From: Cyanobacteria bacterium REEB67
GTDB taxonomy: Bacteria; Cyanobacteriota; Vampirovibrionia; Obscuribacterales; Obscuribacteraceae
Direction: 5' to 3'
Assembly: GCA_018971775.1 (NCBI GenBank)
Contig: JAGXAB010000029.1
Span: forward strand, 1 to 63,018
DNA length: 63,018 nt
Positions 8,208 to 18,400 of this stretch are shown piece after piece (position 1 is the stretch's first letter; each line of letters starts with the position of its first letter). The notes beneath the pieces were generated by a model. That model saw only the letters and a program-made list of their open reading frames with translations. It did no database searches and was not told the DNA's origin. The translations under genes and the position numbers were made by a program.

Positions 8208-9796
8208 GCGCGACCCCTCCGGGAAACAAAGCCCCCACACTTTCGCACCAAACAATACTTGATCTTCTGCGCACCCGGGCCGGACTCATCTTCCCCGATA
8301 CCCGCCTCGGCGAGATCCACCGCGCCATCGAAAAAGCGGCGGTCAACGCCCAGTTTTCATTGCCGCAATACGCCCAAAATCTCACTATCGACGACGCCTG
8401 CTTCGATGACCTCTGCAACGAAGTAACCATTTCAGAATCTTATTTTTTCCGCGATCCCAAACAATTCGAATTCGTCAAACACCGCGTCATACCGGAATAT
8501 TTAGCGCAAGGACTGCAGCACGGCCCCCTGCAAGCCTGGAGTGCCGGCTGCTCGACCGGCGAGGAGGCCTACAGCCTGGCCATACTTTTTGATCAAGAAG
8601 GCCTGAGCAGCAGCTTCAGGTTAACCGCCAGCGATATCTGTAAAAAGTCTCTGGCTGCCGCCGCTCAAGCGCATTACAATCCATGGTCGTTGCGCACCGC
8701 CGACCAGAGCTTTTGCCAGGCTCATTTTGATCAAATCGAGAGCAAATACCGTCTCAAAGATCGCTACAAAGAGAGCGTCAAGTTTGCCCATCTCAATCTA
8801 GTCGGCGATCAATCCCACTTCAAGCATCATCATTTGGCCAATCTCGACTTGATCTTCTGTCGCAATGTCCTCATTTATTTTGATACCGCCGCCATCCAAA
8901 AAGCGATTCAGGTTTTTCACAATCTGCTCAAACCGGGCGGCTATCTCGTCCTTGGCCCATCCGATCCGGCCGCCAGCCAATATGCAAACTTTGACGTCAT
9001 CGTTTGCGATTATGGTGTTTTTTACAAGAAAGTGGAAAAAAATCCAGTCACTGAAATGTTGACCAGCGCCGCCCGCCTCCTCACCGGCCACCCTCTCTCA
9101 TCGCCACCACCTTGGCCGGGGCATGGGCACAAAGACGGCGACAAAGACAACGACAAAAATTATCCGTCGCGCCACTCAAAAGAAGACGAGGGAAAAAATC
9201 GCCAGCAGCACAACAAAACTGCTGCACCGGCGGCTTCGGCAAGGTCAGCCAGCTCGACAAATTTGTCCAGTGTTTCGCCCCCAAAAACCGATGCCGAGAT
9301 TTTAGAAATGGCGCAGTCGGCGTACGATCAGGGTCAATACGAAAAGGCATCAATCTTGACGGCCGGTTCACTGGACAACGAGAAGATCGCCATCCTGCAC
9401 ATTAAAGCGCAGGCGAATTTCAAGGGGACGGAAACAGCGGAAAAAATCCTCAGCAAACTTATCCTCAAGCACACCAATAGCTTTCATTTGCAGTATCTGC
9501 ATGGCCATCTTCGCCTCGACCTTGGCCAGCTAGACCTTGCTCTGACGGCTCTCAAACGTTGCCTCTTTCTCGATTCGCGAGTGGCCATGGCACACTTTAC
9601 AATGGCCCTAGTGCAGAAACGGCTGAGCGACCGGATTGGGGCCCAAAGGTCATTTCGCAATGTCATCGAGCTGTGCAAAGATCGCCCCCCCGATGAACTT
9701 TTACCTTTTGGTGATGGTGAACGGGTTAAAATCCTCTTTATCGCGGCGACGACTGAGCTTGGTGCTTTGTCGGCACCGGAAGGGAGAGAACAATGA
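8204..9796 (+). CDS. cheR: CheR-type receptor methyltransferase with C-terminal TPR domain
   Basis: 530 residues. The N-terminal half is a CheR methyltransferase that would methylate receptor glutamates: the all-alpha CheR_N region, then ITISESYFFRDP-like motif (EVTISESYFFRDPKQFE), the SAM loop AWSAGCSTGEEAYSLA and the later LIFCRNVLIYFD. Residues about 290-360 are a low-complexity His/Lys/Asp/Ser linker. The last 170 residues contain TPR-like helices (AQSAYDQGQYEKASILTAG and HLRLDLGQLDLALTALKRCL). CheR-TPR fusions are known in non-motility chemosensory systems such as Frz/Dif types. Starts with GTG within the cheW stop, and its own stop overlaps the next cheW (ATGA). Confidence 0.93.
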   Translation: MSATPPGNKAPTLSHQTILDLLRTRAGLIFPDTRLGEIHRAIEKAAVNAQFSLPQYAQNLTIDDACFDDLCNEVTISESYFFRDPKQFEFVKHRVIPEYLAQGLQHGPLQAWSAGCSTGEEAYSLAILFDQEGLSSSFRLTASDICKKSLAAAAQAHYNPWSLRTADQSFCQAHFDQIESKYRLKDRYKESVKFAHLNLVGDQSHFKHHHLANLDLIFCRNVLIYFDTAAIQKAIQVFHNLLKPGGYLVLGPSDPAASQYANFDVIVCDYGVFYKKVEKNPVTEMLTSAARLLTGHPLSSPPPWPGHGHKDGDKDNDKNYPSRHSKEDEGKNRQQHNKTAAPAASARSASSTNLSSVSPPKTDAEILEMAQSAYDQGQYEKASILTAGSLDNEKIAILHIKAQANFKGTETAEKILSKLILKHTNSFHLQYLHGHLRLDLGQLDLALTALKRCLFLDSRVAMAHFTMALVQKRLSDRIGAQRSFRNVIELCKDRPPDELLPFGDGERVKILFIAATTELGALSAPEGREQ

Positions 9797-10299
9797 CCGT
9801 AAGTGAAACACAAATCCTGGAAGAAAGAGCCAGGCGTCTTGCCCTCCCTCTTACGGCAGGCGAGGAGAAAAGTCTTCAGGTTGTCAGCTTCAGCATCGGC
9901 GCTGAAAAATTCATCATCGAATCGCAATATGTCCAGGAAATCAATAAGCTGCACGATTACACGCCGGTGCCGGACACGCCAAATTTCATCGTCGGCGTCA
10001 CTAACATTCGCGGCACGGTGCTGGCACTGGTGGACATCGCTAAATTTTTCACCATGCCCTCCCGCGGCATCACCGACTTGACGCGCGTCATCGTACTCGG
10101 TCAACAGCAGTTTGAATTTGGCATACTGGCCGCCACCGCCCATGATGCTCTGGCCATCGAGCCAAGCGACATACTCGAAGTCCCCGACGGCATCAGCGCC
10201 AGCACAAAAAAATATCTAAAGGGAGTGACGGCAAGTGCCTCACTTTTCCTGGACGGGCAGCTCTTATTGAGCGACGAACGTTTGATACTGGACCAATAG
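9793..10299 (+). CDS. cheW: CheW-like coupling protein (second copy)
   Basis: 168 residues. After a charged 28-residue leader comes a full CheW domain: LQVVSFSIGAEKFIIESQYVQEI, the PVPDTPNFIVGVTNIRGTVLALVDIAKFF core with the conserved GVxNIRG, and a C-terminal LFLDGQLLLSDERLILD. It is closer to the CheW consensus than the first copy. The ATG lies in the cheR stop (4-nt overlap). Two adaptors in one operon suggest that the array assembles with two different coupling proteins, or that one binds CheA and the other the TPR-CheR or another partner; this is inference. Confidence 0.93.
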   Translation: MTVSETQILEERARRLALPLTAGEEKSLQVVSFSIGAEKFIIESQYVQEINKLHDYTPVPDTPNFIVGVTNIRGTVLALVDIAKFFTMPSRGITDLTRVIVLGQQQFEFGILAATAHDALAIEPSDILEVPDGISASTKKYLKGVTASASLFLDGQLLLSDERLILDQ

Positions 10300-10312
10300 A
10301 GACAAAGAAAGA

Positions 10313-12691
10313 GTGCCAGACAGCAAAGCAGGCACAGACCAAACTAAAAGAAGAATCAGAAGAAAAATGGAAATGGACGACCTGATCGCTGAATTGATGC
10401 CAATTTACCTGGGCGAGCTCCACGAACACGTGAAGCTCATCGCTCAGGAATTGCTCGCCTTCGAAGCGGAGAAAAACCAGGAAAATCGCCTCGTCTTGAT
10501 GGAAAGCATGTTTCGCACCGTGCACAGCCTCAAAGGTGCATCGCGGGCGGTGGCATTGAATACCGCTGCTTCAGTCTGCCACGAGATGGAAAACATCTTC
10601 AGCGCCGTGCAGGCCGGCGCGGAGTTGAACAGTCAGGATTATCATTTGATGCTTAAGGCCACTGATGCCCTCGATGTAATGGGACAGCTTTTGCAAATCG
10701 GCGACGATAACGCCGAGCGTCGCCTGGCGCCGGTACTATTCGTGCTTCGCGAAACGGGCACGCGCCTGCTGGCGGCCGTGGATCTGATCACGGCAGCCCC
10801 AGCTACAGCCCGGACAATGCCTTTCCCGGAGGCGCTCAGCACGCCTGTACTTCAAAAACTACCGGTTACATCGCCGGAGGAACCGCCACCGCAATGCGCC
10901 GCCCCGACAGGCGGCATGAGAACGGCTGCGGAAATGTCTCTCGGCGGCCTGGCCGGCTCAAAAGCGCCGGCGCCCTGGGCCAAGAGTCTGGAAAACTCAG
11001 TACGCTTGCCGATTGCTAAACTGGACAATCTACTCGCCGAAGGCTCGGATCTGATCACGGTGGCCAACCGCAACTCGGCCTGCCTGAAGAGTGTGACCCA
11101 GATGCACACCAAAGTGATGCGCTGGCAGCGAGAAAAAAAATTCGGGCGAAAAGACAATCTTAGCCTCGCCGCGGGCCTCGACGAAAGCAGTGATATGCAA
11201 CGCCTGATCACCTTGACCAAAGAGCTCGAACAACTGAAGAACGCTCTCACTAACGAAGACAGACATCTGACCACGGCAGTTTCACAAGTGACCAGTGGTA
11301 TCAACGGCCTGCGCATGGTGCCGATCGGGCAGGCCTGCCAGGGCATCGATCGCGTCGTGCGCGATGTGGCGGTGGCCTCCAATAAAAAGATCGAACTCTT
11401 CTTCGGCGGCATGGACATAGAAGTAGACCGTAACGTCCTCGAACAATTGCGCGATCCAATCATGCATCTCGTGCGCAATGCCTGCGATCACGGCATAGAA
11501 ACATTAGAAGAGCGCCTTAAACACGGCAAGAGACCGGAGGCAACCCTGAAAATCCAGGCCACTGTCATCGGCAGCCAGGCTCAGATCATGATCAGCGATG
11601 ATGGCCGCGGCATCAGCAACGAGAGCATCAGAGCCAGGGCGCGCAAGCTCTCCATGCCGGTGCCAGAAGATGAAAGCGCCGTTAAAAATCTAATTTTCGC
11701 CAAAGGATTTTCAACATCGCCGATCATTACAGAAGTATCCGGACGCGGCATCGGCCTCGACATCGTCAAAGACAAGGTAGAGGGCTTGCACGGTTCGGTC
11801 GACTTTCAGACCGTACAGCAGGGAGGCACCACTTTTACCCTGACCGTACCGCTCACATTGACCAGTATGCGTGTACTCTTCGTCCGCGCCGGCGGCCAGC
11901 TTTTCGCCGTATCAACGGCCAGCATTCAAAAAGTGATACGGCTCGGACCGGACGATTTTCAATCAATGGAGGGCCGCTCGGTCACACCAGTCGACGGTGT
12001 CATGGTGCCGGTAACTCCGCTCGCTCATATCCTCGATATGCCGAGCGGCCATCGCCAGGGCTATCGCACCCCGGCCATGGTGCTCTTTTCCTCCAATGTA
12101 AAAGCTGTTTTGATCGTCGAGGAACTATTCACGGAGCAGGAGATACTGGTCAAAAATCTCGGCGTACGGATCAAAAAGGTGAAACATATTGGCGGCTCAA
12201 CCATTCTTCCCGATGGTCAGATTGCTCTGATCATCAACACCGCCGAAGTGGTCCGCTCAGCCCTCAATCAAGCCCATCAGGGTACGCCGATACCAGTGGC
12301 GGCAACAGGCGGCAAGCCGAATGCTCCCAGACGCAGACTGCTCCTGGCCGACGATTCGATCACGACTCGCTCCCTCGAAAAGCACGTACTCGAATCGGCC
12401 GGCTTCGAAGTGACGACCTGCGTAGACGGAGCCCAGGCCTGGCAGATGATCAACGAAAAACAATTCGACCTGGTCGTCTCTGACGTCGAGATGCCACGCA
12501 TGGACGGCTTTGCCCTGACTCGCCGGATCAAATCCTCCAACAAGCACATGCACCTACCGGTGGTGCTGGTAACGGCCCTCTCCAGCGACAGGCACAAGGC
12601 GCTCGGCATCTCCTCCGGGGCGGATGCTTACCTGGTGAAGAGTGAATTCGAGCGCTCCGACCTGCTCGAGGTAATTAATCAACTGCTTTAG
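10313..12691 (+). CDS. cheA: CheA-family hybrid histidine kinase with C-terminal receiver
   Basis: 792 residues from a GTG at 10313; an ATG at 10367 is an alternative start. Domains in order: Hpt with phospho-accepting His71 in FRTVHSLKGASR; a Pro/Ala-rich linker (about 165-220); dimerisation helices; an HATPase with the N-box LVRNACDHGIE near residue 387 and the G-box ISDDGRGIS; a CheW-like domain (about 520-650); and a receiver with Asp724 in SDVEMP and Lys776. The fused receiver in place of a separate CheY is typical of Frz/Pil/Wsp-like systems that control functions other than simple flagellar swimming. No flagellar gene is in the window. Confidence 0.96.
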   Translation: MPDSKAGTDQTKRRIRRKMEMDDLIAELMPIYLGELHEHVKLIAQELLAFEAEKNQENRLVLMESMFRTVHSLKGASRAVALNTAASVCHEMENIFSAVQAGAELNSQDYHLMLKATDALDVMGQLLQIGDDNAERRLAPVLFVLRETGTRLLAAVDLITAAPATARTMPFPEALSTPVLQKLPVTSPEEPPPQCAAPTGGMRTAAEMSLGGLAGSKAPAPWAKSLENSVRLPIAKLDNLLAEGSDLITVANRNSACLKSVTQMHTKVMRWQREKKFGRKDNLSLAAGLDESSDMQRLITLTKELEQLKNALTNEDRHLTTAVSQVTSGINGLRMVPIGQACQGIDRVVRDVAVASNKKIELFFGGMDIEVDRNVLEQLRDPIMHLVRNACDHGIETLEERLKHGKRPEATLKIQATVIGSQAQIMISDDGRGISNESIRARARKLSMPVPEDESAVKNLIFAKGFSTSPIITEVSGRGIGLDIVKDKVEGLHGSVDFQTVQQGGTTFTLTVPLTLTSMRVLFVRAGGQLFAVSTASIQKVIRLGPDDFQSMEGRSVTPVDGVMVPVTPLAHILDMPSGHRQGYRTPAMVLFSSNVKAVLIVEELFTEQEILVKNLGVRIKKVKHIGGSTILPDGQIALIINTAEVVRSALNQAHQGTPIPVAATGGKPNAPRRRLLLADDSITTRSLEKHVLESAGFEVTTCVDGAQAWQMINEKQFDLVVSDVEMPRMDGFALTRRIKSSNKHMHLPVVLVTALSSDRHKALGISSGADAYLVKSEFERSDLLEVINQLL

Positions 12692-12710
12692 CAACCGCTT
12701 ATCGACAATC

Positions 12711-12742
12711 TATTAGCTACTATTCTAGCGTTCTAGCTAATA
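12711..12742. promoter_or_regulatory. perfect 9-bp inverted repeat between cheA and the receptor gene
   Basis: TATTAGCTA (12711-12719) and TAGCTAATA (12734-12742) are exact reverse complements with 14 nt between. The 108-nt gap between cheA and mcp is the only long gap in the operon, so the repeat could mark an operator or an RNA hairpin that sets mcp levels. There is no T-run, so it is not a standard terminator. Confidence 0.35.
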
Positions 12743-12799
12743 TTCACCGGTCAAAATTACATCCACTATCTTTCCATCCAACATCCCAGCAGGAGCTTT

Positions 12800-14335
12800 A
12801 TGAATATCACCAACAAAATCATAGTGGCCTTCAGCCTTACAGCGGTTTTTATGTTTGCGGTGGTGGCGCTCACATTCTGGAACACGCAGCAGCTGACCGA
12901 GCGCAACTTCTGGGTCAACCATACATACCAGACGATTCAAGGGGCGCAAGCGGCACTCTCTCTGCTTAAAGACGCCGAGACCGGTCAGCGCGGCTTTCTC
13001 CTCACCGGTAGCGACAAATATCTCGAGCCCTACCGCAGCGGCTCGGCCAATCTGCGTCCGGCCATCGATCAATTGCGCACTTTGACCGCAGACAATGCTC
13101 AACAGAAGCAAAACATCGATGACCTCTCAACAGCCGCCAATCTCAAACTGGACGAACTGGCCGAGACGATCAATATACGCCGCACCAAGGGCCTGGATGA
13201 AGCACTCAACGCCGTCAGAACAGACCGCGGCAAAGTTTATATGGATAGCGCCCGCAAAGCCGTAACTGATATCGAAGCGGAAGAAAATCGCTTGCTCAAA
13301 CAACGCGAAGTGGAAGCAACCAACATCGCCGGCCTGCTCTCCACCAGCCTTTATTTCGCCGGCATTATTCTCATACTTTTCCTCTGCATCACCGCTTATA
13401 CACTGAACAATGCCATCGTCGCTCCGCTCAAGGCTCAGGCGACGGAGCGCCGCGGTGTGATGACGACGCTCACCGAGACTATCAGTAAACTGGCCGGCGC
13501 CAGCAGCGAGATCCTGGCGATCGTCACCCAGAGCGCCTCCGGTGCTCAGGAACAGGCAGCGGCTCTGGCCGAGACCGTGAGCACGGTCGATGAGCTTTCA
13601 CAGACCTCCGCTCAATCGGCTCAATATGCCAATGCTGTCGCCCAGGTGGCCAAGCATTGCGACGAGATCGGCAAGACCGGTCGCAATGCCGTTGAAGAAA
13701 CAGTGACGACGATGGAAGTGATTCAAAATCAATCGCAGCTTCTCTCCGCCGACATCACCGGTTTAGCCGACCAGGCACAGGCAATCGGCGACATCACATC
13801 GCTCGTCGACGATATCGCCGAACAAACCAATTTACTCGCCCTGAACGCAGCGATTGAAGCTGCAAGAGCCGGTGAGCATGGACGCGGCTTTGCCGTCGTC
13901 GCCACGGAAGTAAAAGCCCTGGCCGAGCAATCGAAACGGGCCACGGCGCAAGTACGCGAAATCCTGGGCGAAATTCAAAAAGCGACTAACAGTGCCGTCG
14001 TCTCCACATCGGACGGCGTCGGCACGGTCAAGTCGGCGATCAAAGTAGCTACACAGGCCGGGGACACAATCCGCACCCTGGTCGATTCCCTGGGTGAAGC
14101 GGCGGCGGAATCGGCAAAAATTGCTGACTCGGCGGCTCAACAGAGCCTTGGTGTCAGCCAGATCCAGCAAGCGATGCGCAACATCCACGAAGTCACCCAG
14201 CAAAACCTGGCCTCTTCACGCCAGTCTGAGATGACCGCCCAGGATTTGAAAGTACTGGGCTTGCGCCTGCAAGAGCTGCTCACCAGCCTCGAAAGCCAGG
14301 AAAAAGCCAACTCCGGACTGGTAAAAACAATCTAG
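12800..14335 (+). CDS. methyl-accepting chemotaxis protein with CHASE3-like sensor
   Basis: 511 residues. A membrane segment at about 7-29 is followed by an extracytoplasmic helical region carrying the CHASE3 hallmarks ([19 protein letters not shown] and [10 protein letters not shown]), then a second membrane segment near 180-200. The cytoplasmic signalling domain has the highly conserved hairpin tip [19 protein letters not shown] followed by [12 protein letters not shown]. The stretch between the second membrane segment and the signalling helices is too short and unlike a normal HAMP domain. A well-placed AGGAG precedes the ATG. The ligand is not predictable. The cheB gene begins one nucleotide after its stop. 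Confidence 0.95.
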   Translation: MNITNKIIVAFSLTAVFMFAVVALTFWNTQQLTERNFWVNHTYQTIQGAQAALSLLKDAETGQRGFLLTGSDKYLEPYRSGSANLRPAIDQLRTLTADNAQQKQNIDDLSTAANLKLDELAETINIRRTKGLDEALNAVRTDRGKVYMDSARKAVTDIEAEENRLLKQREVEATNIAGLLSTSLYFAGIILILFLCITAYTLNNAIVAPLKAQATERRGVMTTLTETISKLAGASSEILAIVTQSASGAQEQAAALAETVSTVDELSQTSAQSAQYANAVAQVAKHCDEIGKTGRNAVEETVTTMEVIQNQSQLLSADITGLADQAQAIGDITSLVDDIAEQTNLLALNAAIEAARAGEHGRGFAVVATEVKALAEQSKRATAQVREILGEIQKATNSAVVSTSDGVGTVKSAIKVATQAGDTIRTLVDSLGEAAAESAKIADSAAQQSLGVSQIQQAMRNIHEVTQQNLASSRQSEMTAQDLKVLGLRLQELLTSLESQEKANSGLVKTI

Positions 14336-14336
14336 T

Positions 14337-15425
14337 ATGATCCGAGTCCTGATTGCCGACGACAGCGCCACGACCCGCCGCTTCCTGATCAAGATCCTCA
14401 CCGAGGGCAACTTGATCGAAGTGGTCGGACAGGCCAGCAGTGGCCGTGAAGCAGTCGATTTGGCCAAAGAGCTCAAGCCTGACGTCATTACCATGGATAT
14501 AGTCATGCCGGGCTTAAACGGCGTCGATGCCACAGCTCAAATCATGGCCAGCAATCCGACGCCGATCATTATCGTCTCGGCCATGGAAGACGTGCGACGC
14601 TCAACCATTTCGATGGATGCGCTCAATGCCGGAGCTCTCGCCATCCTGGCCCTGCCATCGCTTAACAGCCCGGATCTCAACGCCATCGCTTCGCACATAC
14701 GCGAAACGGTGGTAAATGTCGTCAAAGTAAAATCGGTGCGCCTGGAGAAGGGCAAACCCCTGGTCGCCAAATTGCTGCAAAAAGCGCCCGCCCTGAAAGT
14801 CAAACCCAATCGTGCCCTGCGCGACATTCTCGCCGGCCGAAGCAGACTGGAAATCGTCTGCATTGCCGGCTCGGTCGGCGGCCCCGCAGCCCTGGCGACA
14901 ATCTTGAGCGAATTGCCGGTAGATTTTCCTCTGCCGATCTTAATCACTCAGCACATTTCCAAAGGCTTTACCGGAGATCTCGCCCGCTGGCTCGATAACC
15001 TCAGCCCGATCAAGGTAAAAGTGGCGGAGGATGGCGAGCCCCTGAAGAGCAGCACCGCTTTCATAGCGCCGGACAATTACCACCTGGGCGTGCGCGGTCG
15101 AGGCAACATCTTACTTTCAGTCGCCGCACCGATCAACGGCTTCAGGCCGGCTGCCAGCTTTATGTATGATTCGGTAGCGCGCGTTTTCAAGGGTCAAGCG
15201 GTGGCAGTGATTTTAACGGGCATGGGCAGTGACGGCCTTTCCGGTTTGACGATTCAAAAAGAGGTTGGGGGTATAATCATTGCACAGGATGAGGCGACAT
15301 CCGTCGTCTACGGCATGCCCAAAGCGGCGGTCGAAAACGGCCTGACGGACCTAGTTTTACCCTTAGAGAGCATCGCCGCTTACCTGACGACACTGACTCA
15401 ACAAAACGGCCTCGAAAGAAAATAG
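14337..15425 (+). CDS. cheB: CheB, receptor-glutamate methylesterase/response regulator
   Basis: 362 residues. The N-terminal receiver has the acidic pair DD near residue 9 and the phospho-acceptor Asp54 in TMDIVMPGLNG. The C-terminal methylesterase has the serine hydrolase triad of the family: Ser179 in AGSVGGP, His206 in TQHISKGF and Asp299 in GMGSDGL. It removes methyl groups added by CheR and so adapts the receptor. The ATG follows the receptor stop by one base. The linker (about 125-170) is rich in Lys and Ala. Confidence 0.96.
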   Translation: MIRVLIADDSATTRRFLIKILTEGNLIEVVGQASSGREAVDLAKELKPDVITMDIVMPGLNGVDATAQIMASNPTPIIIVSAMEDVRRSTISMDALNAGALAILALPSLNSPDLNAIASHIRETVVNVVKVKSVRLEKGKPLVAKLLQKAPALKVKPNRALRDILAGRSRLEIVCIAGSVGGPAALATILSELPVDFPLPILITQHISKGFTGDLARWLDNLSPIKVKVAEDGEPLKSSTAFIAPDNYHLGVRGRGNILLSVAAPINGFRPAASFMYDSVARVFKGQAVAVILTGMGSDGLSGLTIQKEVGGIIIAQDEATSVVYGMPKAAVENGLTDLVLPLESIAAYLTTLTQQNGLERK

Positions 15426-15442
15426 AACAAGCGGAGAGCTAG

Positions 15443-18400
15443 TTGAATCAACAACTTATAGCTTTAATTGTCGAAGACAGTGCCACCCAGGCTTACCAGT
15501 TGCAACGCATCCTGGCTGAGGCGAATATCGCCGGTGTGATCGCCACCGGTGCGGAAAAAGCGCTGGCGCTAATCAGCGCGCAGCCTTTTGATATTGTCCT
15601 CACCGATATTATTATGCCCGGCATGTCCGGTTACGACCTTTGCAAGGCGATCAAGAAGATCGCTCCCGAAACGCCGGTTGTCCTGCTCACCGCGCTGAAC
15701 AGTCCGAGCGACATCGTTCAGGGTCTCGAATGCGGTGCGGCTAACTTTGTCGCCAAGCCCTACGATAAAACCCACCTGCTAAACCGCATCAAGCACATCA
15801 TCCGCAACCAGATCCTGCGTAAGAGCGGTGCCATCACAGGCGGTGTGCCGATCCAGGTACAGGGCGATGATGCGGCCATCGATGTCAGCAGCGCTCAGGT
15901 CATGGACTTTTTGCTTTCCACCTTCGAAGACTATGCCCGGGCCAGTCAGCGCGAGATGGAGGCCAAACAAAACGAAAAAGAAAGGGCGCTCGAAGCCGAA
16001 AATTATAAAGTCCACCAGGAGCTGATTCGCAAAGAGCTGGAAGCACAAAAAGAGCGCGAAATCGCCAACTTGCTCGCTCAGAAAGCAGAGGAATTGCGCC
16101 GCTCAGAAGAGCGCTACAACCTGGCCATCGAGGGGTCGCACGACGGCATCTGGGACTGGGACCTTGTCACAGGTAATGTCTTTTATTCGGATAAATGCAA
16201 ATTGCAGGTCGGTTACGACGCCGATGAGATCGATGAAAACGACCGCGATTTCATGAAAAGTCTCGTCCACCCCGATGACGTAAAAAGAGTAGAAGAAGCA
16301 GTTCGCAACCATCTGACCGAGCACCTGCCTTACGATATCGAATATCGGGTGCGCACCAAAAGTGGTGACTATAAATGGTTGCATTCGCGTGGCCAGGCCG
16401 TCTGGAACGCCGACGGCAAGGCGGTCCGATTGGCCGGTTCGCATCGCGATATCTCGGATCGGATCCTCGCCCAGGAAAAATTGAGCGCCACCAACCAGGC
16501 CCTGGCAGAGCGCGAAGCGCGCATGCGAGTCATGATCGACACAGCCCCGGACGGCATCTTCACCGTCGCCGGCGACGGCACGATCGAGTCGGCCAGCGCC
16601 AAGATGCATCGCATGTTCGGCTATACGCCCGGGGAATTGCCCGGCAAACAAATATTTGACCTGGTGCCCACTTTTTTCGAAGCGGCCTTTCTCAAAGATC
16701 AATTCGCCACCTGGCAGGGCAAAGTATTCGAAGGCGGCCGCGAGCTGCAGGGCCACAAACGTGATGGTAGCTTGATCCCGATTGAACTTGCCTTGAGCGT
16801 CCTTTCACTTGGCCGCAAGCAGATTATTACCGGTATCGCCCGCGATATCACAGACCGCCACCGCGCCGATGAACGGCAGCGCATGCAGTTCAGCGTCACC
16901 AAGGTACTGGCCGAATCGGTCGACCTCAATCAAGCCGCCGCCAAGATTTTGCATATCCTCGGTGAGGACAATAACTGGTCGGCACTTGGCCTCTGGCTCC
17001 TCAAAGAAGGGAAGATGGCGGTTGTCAGCGCCGAGGTCGATGAGACATGCGATAAATGCGGTCATATCAAAAAGGCGATCAGACATAACGAAATAAAATC
17101 GGGTCACGGCTTGCTCGGTACTACCTGGGCGACAAATCAACCTCAGTGGGCCAATCGGGCCACGGGCAAGAACTTCGAGGATTTTTCCGCACAAATCGAG
17201 GGCACCGATATCCTCTCGGCCATTGCTTTCCCGGTGCGCGGCAATAATGGCGAGCTGATCGGCATTATCGAAATCTTCTCCAACAAATCACGAGAAGTGG
17301 ACCTGGAAATGGTGATGATGCTCGAGTCCCTCGGCAGTCAGATCGGACAGTTTGTCGAGCGCGTATCGGCCGAACAGAGACTGCAGGAAAGCGAGCACAT
17401 GCTCATGCAGTTGGCCGAAAACGTCCCCGAAGTTTTCTGGATCGCCTCACCTTCTTTCAAGAAACTCTATTATGCTTCCCCAGCTTACGAGACGATCTGG
17501 GGACGTTCTCTAAAAGAAGTCTACGAAAATGCCCCAATTTTTCTTACGTCGATTGTGCCGGAACACCAGGCCCTTGTGCAGCAGCATGTGCGCAATGTGC
17601 GCTCCTCTCAGGCGGGACAAGAAATCGAGTACGACATCGTCCGACCGGACGGCACGATCCGCAATATTGCGGCCCGCACCACAGCAATCTTCGACCCGGA
17701 TGGCAAAGCGACCAGATTGCTCGGTATCGCCCGCGACGTCACCGAAAAGAAAGATGCGGAAAAACGCGTCTCCGAATTTTATTCGACGGTGTCGCACGAA
17801 TTGCGTACACCACTGACTTCGATCCGCGGCTCTCTAGGGCTGATCGAAGGAGGACTGACCGGACCGCTGGCGGACAAAACGCTCCAATTTATCAAAATCG
17901 CTCGGGCTGAAGCCGATCGATTGATCCGCTTGATCAACGAAATCCTCGATATCCGCAAAATCGAAGCAGGCAAGCTCGAGCTGAAGATGCGGGCCATCCC
18001 GGCCAAAGAACTCGCGGCCACTGTCGTCGAGGGAATCAAGGGCATGGCGGCGACAGCCGGCGTGCATCTCGACAATGCGGTGGAATCAAGCGTCAAACTG
18101 CATTGCGACCGAGACCGCATCACTCAGGTTTTGAATAACCTGGTCTCGAATGCCATCAAGTTTTCCGAGCACGGCCAAACCGTTACGCTCAAATTTGGTG
18201 AAGGGGCAAATGGCCTCTATCGATTTAGCGTCACCGACCGTGGCCCGGGTATCGCCACCGGCGAAGTAAACAAACTCTTTGGACTTTTCCAGCAGCTCGA
18301 CTCCTCCGATACCCGCGACAAAGGAGGCACCGGCTTGGGACTGGCCATCTCAAAAGCGATTGTCGACTTGCATGGCGGCAATATCGGCGTAGACAGCCAA

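Noticed and set aside
9112..9405. Alternative-frame ORFs in the cheR linker
   Set aside because: They coincide with the low-complexity linker of cheR and have no ribosome sites; the cheR frame is continuous into the TPR region.
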